From Dactylorhiza incarnata (taxonomy: Eukaryota > Streptophyta > Magnoliopsida > Asparagales > Orchidaceae): DNA of 64,000 nucleotides. The stretch spans positions 1,324,001 through 1,388,000 of the forward strand of contig JAWHQI010000001.1 in the NCBI GenBank assembly GCA_033032865.1. Reading direction: 5' to 3'. A program made the translations under genes and the position numbers. Positions 34,062-44,474 of the stretch are shown piece by piece (positions within the stretch are counted from its first letter, which is position 1; each line of letters begins with the position of its first letter). The notes under the pieces are model-generated. The model saw nothing but the letters and a program-made list of their open reading frames with translations. It was not told the origin of the DNA and ran no database searches.

Positions 34062-36611
34062 ATGGAAGACCAAAACATCAACAGTCTTGCTCCATCCGTT
34101 GATAGCAATGAGCTTGACCCAAAAACTGATCCTAAAAGAAAAACAAAATTCAAAGGATCCTGGATGGAAGTATGGACATTGGCCTGACATAAAGGATAAA
34201 AATATCATTAAATGTAATTTGTGTGATAAAGTATATAAAAGTGGGATCAAAAGATTGAAACAACACTTATGTGGCGGATATGGAGATGTGACAGTATTTT
34301 AAGACTACTTCAGAAATAGCAACTGAGATGTATGCAACTTTAAATGATAAAAAAAAGGACAAGGTGAATTTGACAGCTGATGATGATAATGTAAGTGAAC
34401 AAGAAATAGAGCGAGCAGGTTCTCAAAATGTATCTCCGGCATTATATACAACTAAAAGTTCATTTGTCCCAAGTTCTGGGACAAGTGCCAAAAAGAGAAA
34501 ATTACTCCACCTTCCACAAAAACGGGGCCCTATGGATGCTCACGTAAGACGTGCTCCCGAAGATGTAGTTGATGAAAGACGTGCTAAAGGTCCTGCACAA
34601 ACTACTATTGAGATATGTTTTAGATCTCCTGAAGAGAAAAAGAGAGTTGATGGCTATGTTGCAGATTGGTTCTATGAATGTGGAATTCCTTTCAATGCTG
34701 CAAAGACACAAAGTTTTGAAGTAATGCTTGAAGCAGTTGGACAGTATGGGCCTGGTTATAAAGGCCCTAGTTATCATGATTTACGAGTCCCTTTGTTAAA
34801 AAATACAAAAGAGAAAGTTAAGGAGATGAAAACAAAGTATCGGGAGTATTGGAGGAGATATGGTTGCACTCTTATGTCAGATGGTTGGACGGACAGGAGA
34901 GGGAGACATTTGATCAATTTCCTAGTTAACTGTCCAGAAGAAACTTATTTTATGGGTTCCGTAGATGCATCCGGTCATATTCAAGATGCGACAATGCTAT
35001 CAGAGTTGCTTGATAGTAAAATAACCGAGATAGGAGCAGATTGCGTTGTTCAGGTAACTTTTTTTGGTTATTTTAATTTTCATATTTCATGTTTAATAGT
35101 CTACAACTATAGACTATAGAAGTATAGAACTTTACATATATAAAAAGTTATGTTGTATGCAGGTAGTGACTGACAATGCCTCCAATTATAAGGCAGCTGG
35201 TAAAATTTTAATGGAGAGAAGGCCCACATTATTTTGGACTCCTTGTGCAGCTCATTGCATTGATCTAATGCTAGAAGATATAGGCAAGCTGCAACAAAAC
35301 AAAATGGTGATAAGAAAGGCAAGGATGATTACAAATTTCATCTACAGGCACACTCGTTTACTTGATGCAGTAAGGACTACTATTGGTGGAGATCTAGTCT
35401 GGCATTCAGTGACTAGATTTGCAACATCATTCCTTACTCTACAAAGTGTGCTTAAGCATGAGGAGAAGTTGAAATTATTCTTTGTGTCGCCTTCATGAAA
35501 TGCTGCTAATCTGGCAAAAACCGAAGCCGGAAAACAAGTTGTTGCAGCAATACTTTCAACTGTTTTTTGGAATGGAGTAAGAGATTGCCTAAAAGGAGGA
35601 AAGCCACTAATAGTCGTGTTGCGATTAGTAGATGGTGATGAAAGACCAGCTATGCCTGAAGTATATGTGACAATGGAAGAAGCCAAACAAAAGATCAAAG
35701 ATCATTTTGATAATAAAGAAAGATTATATAAAAAAATTATTGACATTGTTCAAAATAGGTGGACAAATCAAATGGAGCAACATTTGTATAAGGCGGCTTT
35801 GTTTCTAAATCCAAATAAATATTTTGAATATGAGGAAAAACATCCCGATGATACTTGAAAATTTCAAGATGCTTTCAATGATGTTATTGCAAGACTAGTG
35901 CCCGATCAACAATTGTAAGACAAGATTGCAGAGCAAGGCACTAACTATAAAGCATCTCGAAATAGTTTTGGAAAGCCTATGGCTATTAGGCAACGAACCA
36001 CCTTAAATCCAAGTGAGTATTGATTACGTTTTTATTTTTTCTTAAGCTACTTATATGTTATACTAATTTATTTTTATCTTAAATAAATAGTGGATTGGTG
36101 GGGTGCACATGGAGAACCGAATGTTGACCTTACAAATGTAGCATTGTGCATACTTGGCTTATGTTGTTCTTCTTCTAGTTGTGAGCGCAACTGGAGTACT
36201 TTTGAGTTTGTAAGTATACAAAAATTTAATTTAAAATTGAACTTGTTTTATCCACTAACAAATAACAAGTTTGCAACTATCTTGATTCAGATTCACACAA
36301 AGAAAAGAAATAGATTGGAGCATCAAAGGCTTAATGATCTTGTATACATCCAATACAATCATCGTCTACAAGCACGATTCCAAGAAAGACGTGAAAAAGG
36401 AAGAAATTACAACCCTTTAGTGCTTGATGAGCTAGATTGGAGTAGTGAGTGGATGATGAACAAACCGGAGGAAGCTTTAGTTTATGATGATGATGATCTC
36501 ACATGGGAAGCTGTAGAGAGAGCTATTGGGACTGTGGCTCGAAATTTACGAAGTGGTGCTCAAGTTAACCTTGAACAAATATTTGAAGGGGATTTGGGGA
36601 TGAAGATCTAG
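34062..36611 (+). pseudogene. hAT transposase (BED finger, DUF659, dimerisation domain), decayed
   Basis: A start at 34062 gives MEDQNINSLAPS; a frameshift near 34150 leads into a BED-type finger (IIKCNLCDKVYKSGIKRLKQ, HL) and another near 34298. Then GIPFNAAKTQSFEVMLEAVG, CTLMSDGWTDRRGRHLINFL and VVTDNASNYKAAGKILMERR form the DUF659/RNase H-like core, with an intron at about 35055-35160. CAAHCIDLMLEDIGKL follows. After another intron come the dimerisation motifs WWGAHGEPNVDLTNVALCIL and SSSCERNWSTFEF, then HTKKRNRLEHQRLNDLVYIQ. Stops occur near 35498, 35858 and 35920. The domain order is complete for a plant hAT transposase, but this copy cannot be translated whole. Confidence 0.85.
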
Positions 36612-36998
36612 ATCATTTTAGCGTTGCAAATGATGATGAAGATCTTGTTGATAATTACGGGTAAATGACGAGTACCTCAAACCAACTAAGTTCATGCAAT
36701 GCCAAGGACGATTTACTAGATGATGATTCTATTTGATCTAAAAAATTATTAATGCTACATTGCTACTGTGTATCAGTGTATGATGATCGTAACATTTTGG
36801 TATTGAGTGAAATGGTTGTGAATCTTGTGATTGTCAATTTGACATTATATATATTGATTCTAAAATCTGAATGTTATTTCTATTTGATTCTGAATGTTAT
36901 GATGCTGAATGAAAAAAAACTGTGTATCTGAATGCTGAATGACTTATGGAGTTCTGGGAGTGTTGGAAATTCTCTTTCAGTCTTTTAAAAAAAAAGGG
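36612..36998. other. 3' flank of the hAT gene
   Basis: AT-rich noncoding sequence with no ORF; it probably contains the transposase 3' UTR before the right palindrome array. Confidence 0.5.
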
Positions 36999-37246
36999 GA
37001 CTATAGACAGCGGTTATTTCAATAACCGCTGCCTATAGTCCCCTGGCAGTGACTATAGACAGCGGTTATTTCAATAACCGCTGTCTATATTCACTGGCAG
37101 GGGACTATAGACAGCGGTTATTTCAATAATCGCTGTCTATAGTCACTGGCAGGGGACTATAGACAGCGGTTATTTCAATAACCGCTGTCTATAGTCCCCT
37201 GCCACTGACTATAGACAGCGGTTATTGAAATAACCGCTGTCTATAT
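36999..37246. repeat. Right palindrome array of the composite element
   Basis: Five palindromes, each TATAGACAGCGGTTATT, a short spacer and AATAACCGCTGTCTATA, are separated by CCCCTGGCAGTGACT-type linkers. The outer half-site GACAGCGGTT is identical to the left array, but the spacer is ATTTCAAT instead of TATATATA. One unit has CTGCCT and one ATCGCT as point changes. Confidence 0.9.
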
Positions 37247-37936
37247 TCTTCATTTGTTTTAAAAAAAATTTTAAATGTCGCCTAGCATTTGCTCGCCTTA
37301 TTGTCGCCTAGGCGTCCGCCTTGTCGCCAAGGCGTCAAGGCGGTCGGGGCTCGCCTTGGTACGCCTTGACGTCATGAAAAGAACATTCAACAGAAAGCCT
37401 TGGTACGCCTACAGGAAGATCAATTTCTTTCAACAGAAAGCTCCATCCTCAACTGTCAAGCATTTTATATCAGACAGAGGAGTTATACAACATCATCAAA
37501 TCCACTAGAGTCTTCTCTCTGATTGTTGACAGAGAGAACATTCAAACCCTTCTTATCCCCTCTTGTACAGGGTTATAACTCCCTTCAAAAGTTAACCCAT
37601 TGGTGGCAGGGCACCTGATCAAAAACCTGTGGTTTGGTTAGAGCACTTGATCAAAAGCTCACTTGATGTGTGGACACCTGAACAAAAACACCTTGGTGAT
37701 AGGGCACCTGATCAAAAACCTAGTGCATCCTACCAAGTGTGGTGGAAGAGTAGACGTACCCAGGTTTATTGGGGAACTACTATAAAAATCTTTGTGTCTC
37801 TGTGCTTGTGATTTTCTGTGTTGTTGTGTTGTGCTGATTTTTTTTATTTAGTTTTTATAAATCACTCTATACACATATATATATCACTAATTTAATTCCG
37901 CTATAAAATTAAGGGAAAAGTTTTTAATACTCTATT

Positions 37937-37959
37937 CCCCCCCCCCCCCCCCCCCCCCC
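37937..37959. repeat. Poly-C tract, 23 bp
   Basis: A run of 23 C sits near the 3' end of the 5' LTR, where the 3' LTR has only about nine (CACCCCCCCCCTCTAGAG). It may be slippage during reverse transcription, genomic slippage or an assembly error. Confidence 0.8.
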
Positions 37960-37993
37960 TCTAGAGTAAATCTAAGATCTAAACTCTCCTTCA

Positions 37994-38166
37994 ATTGGTA
38001 TCAAAGCGTGGTTGATTATATTAATCACTTTCAACTGATATCAATTGCACTTTCAATTGGTATCAGAGGGTAGTTGATTTTTACAGGCTAACACCTGAAT
38101 CATAAAGATCAATTAGATTTTAAATTTTTCTAGAATTTTATTTTATTTTATTTTTGTTAAAAACTC
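37994..38166 (+). other. Sirevirus primer binding site and gag leader
   Basis: ATTGGTATCAAAGCGTGG directly follows the LTR end, matching the initiator tRNA-Met site used by copia elements. Similar phrases (TTGGTATCAGAGGG, CTGATATCAATTGC) repeat within the next 70 bp, perhaps a local duplication of the site. Confidence 0.8.
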
Positions 38167-40215
38167 ATGACACAGAACAAAGAATATTCTAGCACAAGAC
38201 CTCCTATGTGCAATCTCAGTAAGTTTGCACTATGGAAGGCAATGATTAGGATGTACATGAATTCTATTGATGAGGAAATTTTGAATGTTATTTTGACAGG
38301 GCCTCCAACACCTACAGCAACAACTAGTGCTGAAGCGACAACTAACAATAATGTTGTTCCACCTCCTGAGTGGACTGAAGCCCAGAAAAAGCAAAGAAGT
38401 GCAGATGCAAAAGCTATGAACATTCTGGCACAAACAATGTCTGATGACATTTTCTAGAAAGTGGTGGAATGCACCTCAGCGAGAGAAATCTGGATCTCTC
38501 TCAACAATATGGTTGAAGGATCAGCTGATGAAAGAAAGGACAGAAGATCCCACCTTATTTCTCAATATGAGAATTTCAAAAAGGGAGAATCTGAGACAGT
38601 AGCTGATATGTATAACAGGCTCAACCTCATAATCAATGAGCTGAAGACTTTGGACAAAGTGATCTCCATCACTGAGATCAATGATAAGATCCTTATGTGC
38701 TTCCCCAGCACATGAGACTCTAGGATCTGGCCAATCAAGGAAGCCAGAAGCCTTAATGAGATCTCAACTGAGAGCTTGTTAGGCAAACTCAAATCCTATG
38801 AGCAGCTTATCAAATCTAAGGAAGCTGAACAATCTACTTCATCTCCAGCATCCAAGAAGGAGAGAAGCATAGCTTTTCAAGCTGAAGAAGAAGAAAAGGC
38901 TCCAAAAGATGAGGAGTTCATAAGCCTTTTAGCCAAAAGGTTCTACAAGATGGCTAAGAAGGACTTCAGAAAGAAGGACTCCAGATCAAGGGAAAAACCA
39001 AGGTATGATAAGTCAAATCCTAAAGAAATTATTTGTTATGGCTGCAGGAAACCTGGACACATTCTGCCAGACTGTCCAGAGAATCAGAAGAAGGAGAAGA
39101 GAAAAGAAAAGGAAGATAAAAGACACTCCAGCAAGTCTTCCTCCCACAAACACAAACACGAGGGAAGAGGATTTGTAGCAGAAACTTGGAGTGAAACTGA
39201 ATCAGAATCATCATCCAGCTCATCTGATGATGAAGAAGAATCAAAGGAGAATGATCAATGTCTGATGGACATTTATGACTCAAGCAGTGAGTCAGTAAAT
39301 GCATCTTCATCCAACTCTTCTGATGATGAAGATGATGAAGAAAAAAAGAATTTCTGCATGATGGCTATCAATGCCTCAGCAAACAACTCAGATGAAGAAG
39401 AATCAGAATCAGAAGCTGACAATGATGCAGATCAGGTAATCTCTAATTTTGATTTCAATTCAATTGAATTCAAAGATGAATTCAAAGTTCTTTGCTTAGA
39501 CTTAATAAAATCTGAGAAGGAAATAATCACTCTAAAAAATAAGCTAGCTGAAATGAACAAATTAAGTGAAGATAATGTTATTCTTAAGAAAGAATTGAAT
39601 GCCTCTAGAGAACATATTATTCTCATTGAGAATAAACTTTCTGAGGCTAAGAAATTTGAAGAATCCCTAAATGGGAGAAACATCAAACTGATGGACATTA
39701 CAAGCACAGTAAATGCCAGATTAAGTGACAAATTAGGCTTGGGTGCATCATCAAGTGAGTTACCTCTGATTAAGAAGAACATACTGTCTACACCTATAAA
39801 ATTCATTTCTGCTAAGAGCAAAGAGGTTGTAGATGCAAATAAAAATATTTCAAGTAAGACTGTTAAGAATAAAGGAATTCAGCAGAATTCGTCGAACGGA
39901 GCTCGACGAAAGGAATTCACTTCGTCGAACGGAGCTCGACGAACTCTGAAGACAGATTTCCTGTATAGTTATTATTCGAACGGCGCTCGACGAAAGCATG
40001 TCCATTCGTCGAACGGCGATCGACGAACTCAGCCCAGTTCGTCGAACGGAAATTATACAGAAAATCTGAAAAATTCTTATTCTTCACATACTAACAATCC
40101 TTTCACTGAATGGATAATACCTCCAAGGAGATATCATCCACAAGGTTATAAGGACCAACCTGAAATGTCTTTTATTTTAGAGTTTTGTGGTGTAATACAA
40201 AAGGACCCAAGGTAG
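38167..40215 (+). pseudogene. Sirevirus gag, two nonsense codons
   Basis: The frame starts MTQNKEYSSTRPPMCNLSKF and runs through the gag core (ARE-IWISLNNMVEG, RRSHLISQYENFKKGESETV, INELKTLDKVISITEINDKI), a CCHC knuckle (CYGCRKPGHILPDC), long Ser/Glu/Asp-rich acidic blocks and a coiled-coil-like stretch near 39450-39650. Near the C-terminus SSNGARR is repeated, encoded by TTCGTCGA/TCGACGAA hairpins. Stops at 38455-38457 (TAG) and 38713-38715 (TGA) interrupt an otherwise continuous frame. Both fit single C-to-T or G-to-A changes from Gln or Trp codons. The frame ends at 40215 and pol continues in another frame. Confidence 0.9.
39888..40052 (+). repeat. TTCGTCGA...TCGACGAA hairpins inside gag coding sequence
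   Basis: Four near-palindromes and one half copy occur in 165 bp. Each has arms TTCGTCGA and TCGACGAA around a 7-nt loop such as ACGGAGC or ACGGCGA. They encode SSNGARR or SNGDRR repeats. The same core is repeated after pol and in the LTRs. Confidence 0.85.
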
Positions 40216-40249
40216 TCTGGGTCAAAAACAACTAGTTTATTTTTCTGTT

Positions 40250-43200
40250 TTGAAGGTACACAGCTATCCAAGCAAGAATGAACAATGGTATTTGGATAGT
40301 GGCTGTTCAAAACACATGACAGGAAACAAGGCCAACCTGAACAACTACAAGGCAAAGCTTGGACCCAATGTGATCTTTGGAGACTCCAACTGTGGACAAA
40401 CCAAAGGCTATGGACAGATCAAAGTTGGAGCAGTGACCTTCAAAGAAGTAGCCCATGTCAAGGGTCTGAAGCACAACCTCATCAACATAAGTCAGTTATG
40501 TGATGAAGGTTATCATGTAACTTTCAATCATTCCTTATGTCTTATTACCAATAATAAAAATATTATTGTATTATCTGGTATTAGACATGGAAATATTTAT
40601 TTAGTCAACTTTGACTCTGCCAATTCTGATATTTGCTTATTCAATTCTATAAGTAAAACAAATGAATTATGGCATAAAAGGCTTGGACATATTAACCTTA
40701 GAACTATATCTAAGTTTTCTAAGGACAATCTTGTTAGAGGACTGACTTTTGGTACATACAAGAAGGAAGGACTCTGCAGGGCTTGTCAATTAGGTAAGCA
40801 AACTAGAAGTAGTTTTAAATCTTTATCCAAGAGTGATTCACCTAGGATTTTATATTTGCTGCATTTGGACCTTTTTGGACCTACTGCAATACAAAGCCTA
40901 GGAGGGAAGCATTACTCTCTAGTGATTGTAGATGACTTCTCAAGATTCACTTGAGTGTTCTTTCTTAGGAACAAGTCTGACACCTTCAGTGTTCTGACAG
41001 ACTTTCTCAGGTCCATCAAGATTGAGTACTCTACTGTAGTTGCATTGATCAGAAGTGATCATGGCACTGAGTTTGAGTCTCTTCTGATGAAAGAATTCTG
41101 TGGAAAAGAAGGGATCAGACAGTGTTTCTCTGCTCTTAGAACTCCTCAACAAAATGGGGTAGCTGAAAGGAAAAATAGAACCCTTATTGAATCAACAACT
41201 ACATTGCTTGCTGATGCTCACTTGCCACTCTCTTTTTGGGCGGAGGCAGTGAACACAGCAAATTATGTGTTGAATAGAAGCCTGATACATAAACTTAAGG
41301 GCAAGACTCCCTATGAATTACTTAAGAATAAAAAGCCTAAGGTTAACTATTTTAAGATATTTGGATGTAAATGCTATGTGCACAACAATGATAAGAAGTA
41401 TCTCAGGAAGTTTGAAGCAAAAGCTGTTGAAGGCATTTTCCTTGGATATTCTCTTTCTAGTAAGGCATATAGAGTTTACAACAAATCTACTCTTAAGATA
41501 GAAGAGTCCATGCATGTATCTTTTGATGAGACTAACATGTTACTTGAGGAGAGGAACACCACCTCTACCAAAAATATTTTGCAGGTACCAGCTCTATGTG
41601 AAGAGCTAAATGGACTAGATCTACAGAAAGAAGAATCACTACTTCCATCAACTCAAAATCTTGAAGATAGTGAAGAAGAAGATCATCCAGATCTTGCTGA
41701 CAGCTCAAATCAAGTGACAGCTGAACAAATTCCTCAAGTGGATATCATTGCTGAACCCACTCCAACTGTTGATCACATCACAGTTAGAGATCATCCAATA
41801 TCACAAGTGATTGGAGATATTTCAGCAGGTGTTCAAACAAGACATCAACTACACCAAAATCAGATGCACACTTGTTTCCTATCACAAGTTGAACCTCAAA
41901 CCATAAAAGATGCAGAACAAGATCCAAACTGGATTCTTGCAATGTAAGAAGAGCTCAACCAATTTGAAAGGAACAAGGTATGGGATTTGGTTCCAAGACC
42001 AAAAGGCCATCCAGTTATTGGCACCAAGTGGGTCTTCAGGAACAAGCTTGATGATCAAGGCAACATAGTCAGAAACAAAGCAAGATTGGTAGCTCAAGGA
42101 TATTCACAGGAAGAAGGAATTGACTATGATCAGACCTTTGCTCCTGTTGCAAGACTTGAAGCTATAAGGATCTTTCTGGCCTTTGCTGCATTCAAGAAAT
42201 TCAAGGTATATCAAATGGATGTAAAGAGTGCATTTCTAAATGGAGACATCAATGAAGAAGTCTATGTAGAACAACCACCAGGTTTCATCTCTCCAACTCA
42301 CTCATCTTATGTATTTAAGCTTAATAAAGCTCTCTATGGTCTCAAGCAAGCTCCTAGAGCATGGTATGAGACCTTAGCTAGTTTTCTTTTAGAGAATAAC
42401 TTCTGTAGAGGCATAGTTGATAAAACCTTATTTTTCAGGATACATAAAAATCAAACTCTACTAGTTCAAATATATGTAGATGATATTATTTTTGGCTCTA
42501 ATGATTCAAATTTATGCAAAAGATTTTCTAACCTGATGCAATCTAAATTTGAAATGAGTAGTATGAGAGAATTATCATACTTCCTTGGTCTTCAAGTGAA
42601 GCAAACTCCAAATAGCATATTCATATCACAATCCAAGTATGCTAACGAATTAGTGAAAAGGTTTGATATGTCTGATGCTTCCACCATGAAAACACCCATG
42701 CCCTCAAATGCTGTTGTTGATGCTGATGAATCAGGGAAACCTGTTGATCAGAAAGTATATAAAGCAATTGTTGGCTCTTTGCTTTATTTAACAGCAAGTA
42801 GGCCTGATATAATGTTTGCTACTTGTATTTGTGCTAGGTTCCAAGTTAACCCCAAAAAATCTCATCTAATTTTATTAAAAAGAATTTTGAGATATATAAA
42901 GGGTTGTCCTAATCTAGGACTTTGGTATCCAACAGCATCAGAATTTGAATTAACTGGATTCTCAGATTCTGATTATGCTGGATGCAGAGTAGACGGGAAA
43001 AGCACATCAGGAACTTGCCAGTTCCTTGGTGATAGGCTTGTGTCTTGGTTTTGTAAGAAACAAACATCTGTGTCTACATCAACAGCTGAAGCTGAATACA
43101 TAGCTGCAGGCAGTTGCTGCTCATAAATATTGTGGATACAAAATCAGCTCCTAGACTATGGTGTCAATCTAAATAATTCAATTATAATTTGTGATAATAC

Positions 43201-43423
43201 TAGTGCAATATCTATAGCACAAAATCCAGTTCTCCATAATAGGACTAAACACATAAAAATTAGGCATCACTTTATCAGAGATAATGTGGATAAAAATAAA
43301 ATTTGCCTACAATTCATCTCTACTAATTTGCAAAGAGCTGATATTTTCACCAAGCCCTTGGATGAAAAGAAACATATTTTCTTTATAAATCAGCTAGGAA
43401 TGATAGATGGAGATTCAATCTGA
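40250..43423 (+). pseudogene. Sirevirus pol: protease, integrase, reverse transcriptase, RNase H; three nonsense codons
   Basis: Domain order is complete for Ty1/copia. Protease: WYLDSGCSKHMTG. GAG pre-integrase: LWHKRLGHINLRT and CRACQLGKQTRSSF. Integrase: HLDLFGPTAIQSLGGKHYSL, RSDHGTEFES, TPQQNGVAERKNRTL, with the D-D-E pattern visible. Reverse transcriptase: [51 protein letters not shown] and [10 protein letters not shown]. RNase [46 protein letters not shown]. Stops occur at 40952-40954 (TGA where Trp is conserved), 41945-41947 (TAA for Gln) and 43124-43126 (TAA for Gln). Otherwise it reads through, so the insertion is moderately young. Confidence 0.95.
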
Positions 43424-43439
43424 TAAAAATTAAGTTTTC

Positions 43440-43575
43440 TACTTACTCAATCTCTTCATCGAACTGAGATCGACGAAATAAAGTTTTTCGTCGAACGGAG
43501 ATCGACGAAGTCATCAAGTTCGTCGAACCGAGATCGACGAAAACTCTTTTTTCGTCGAACCCAGTTTTGATGAAG
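43440..43575 (+). repeat. TTCGTCGA hairpin cluster after pol
   Basis: Four units such as TTCGTCGAACGGAGATCGAC followed by GAA lie just downstream of the pol stop, with the arm and loop design of the gag copies but changed loops. Here they are noncoding, so the motif is kept apart from any protein constraint. Confidence 0.85.
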
Positions 43576-43699
43576 CTTTTATTTTCTGGCCTGTCATCAT
43601 TATCAAATCTTTTTTATTTTAGCTGAATGCCTACAGAAATTGCTTCTCTTTCCAGTTCCTTTGCACTTGATCTCTATTTTATTTTGCAGGAACAGTAGC

Positions 43700-44474
43700 A
43701 ATATAACGATGACATCCTTCGCTACCTCCTCAAAAGTCCCTTCTTCTAGGGGCCTAGCTCCAGGTCTTCCTGAAACTAGGCAGGGGGAGATGTATTGAAG
43801 AAGCTCCTTGTTGTCAGGGGGAGATACTTTCCTTTTTGACAGGGGGAGTTATTTATTTTCTGAAGATGCTCAAGCTTCAAGAGAAATGTTTTCAGTTCTA
43901 TGAAGAACTCCATATGATGCAATTTTTGCTCAGGGGGAGATGTTCTATGAACTAGGCAAGGGGAGAAAGCTGAAGAAGCTCCAGTCTCAGGGGGAGATGC
44001 TCTCAGGCTAACATATTTTATGAAAGAAGGAAATGATGCATGAAGAAGCTTCATATATTGCAAATTCAGAATACAGCTTTTGATATAGAAGAAGCAACAG
44101 ATACAGATTCAGATTATGACAGATTTAGGAGAAGATGTTTTGACAAGATTCAAATTCTGATTGGTAGCAAAGCACATTGAGAAATATTTGTTTTTATGTG
44201 TTAAGAGCAGATTCAGTTCAGATCAACAATTCAGAAAGCTGAAATATAGCAAATACAGTTCATACAATATCAGATTTCAGAATTCAGAAAGCAGATTCAG
44301 AAAAGACAAAAGGTTTTTATTAGTTTTATTTTCATTGAAATGTTTCAGAACTCAGAATATTATTTATTTTATATCTGATGAACTATTTAAAATATATCAG
44401 ATATATATATGTTCTGTTGTTTTGTTTGTTTTTAATTTTTGTCAAATAGTGTCATAACCCAAATAGAGGGAGAT
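43700..44474 (+). pseudogene. Env-like vestige with multiple polypurine tracts
   Basis: From about 43710 the sequence encodes TSSKVPSSRGLAPGLPETRQ followed by GEMY, matching SSRGLNSGLPEARKGEMPY in the chimeric ORF at 17441-19894. Frames then break. GGGGGAG motifs recur at about 43783, 43817, 43842, 43933 and 43990, with a GGGGAG at 43961, and the PPT AAATAGAGGGAGAT adjoins the LTR at 44461-44474. Several translate as QGEM phrases. Multiple PPT-like motifs before the 3' LTR are a described Sirevirus hallmark. Almost the entire env-like ORF is deleted. Confidence 0.8.

Larger units (their letters stand above)
30215..37408 (+). mobile_element. Composite DNA transposon: hAT-like ends, palindrome arrays, Transposase_24-Ulp1 gene plus hAT transposase gene
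   Basis: Comparison of the two Sirevirus LTRs shows about 7.19 kb of extra DNA here. Left end: CATGGCGTCGCCTAGGCG; right end complement: CATGACGTCAAGGCG, each followed inward by more GCCTAGGCG-like words. Next come palindrome arrays (30309-30549 and 36999-37246), and between them two plus-strand genes. No target duplication is visible, and the right edge has a repeated 14-mer, GCCTTGGTACGCCT (37353 and 37397), so that border may be rearranged. The ends resemble plant hAT repeats. The arrays and the first gene resemble CACTA elements, but no CACTA termini or TNPD-type transposase are present. Both genes carry nonsense or frameshift changes, so this copy is dead. Confidence 0.7.
29244..37993 (+). 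repeat. Sirevirus family A 5' LTR, split by a 7.2-kb insertion
   Basis: The LTR starts TGTTGGAACAACCC at 29244, continues to 30214, resumes at about 37409 (CTACAGGAAGATC) and ends CTCTCCTTCA at 37993. The pieces align with the intact 3' LTR (44475-46055), with about ten differences in the first 130 bp by eye. The LTR holds GTTCGACGAAC motifs and CACCTGATCAAAAACC repeats. GATCA (29239-29243) and GATCC (46056-46060) flank the element, a 5-bp duplication with one mismatch. Confidence 0.9.
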
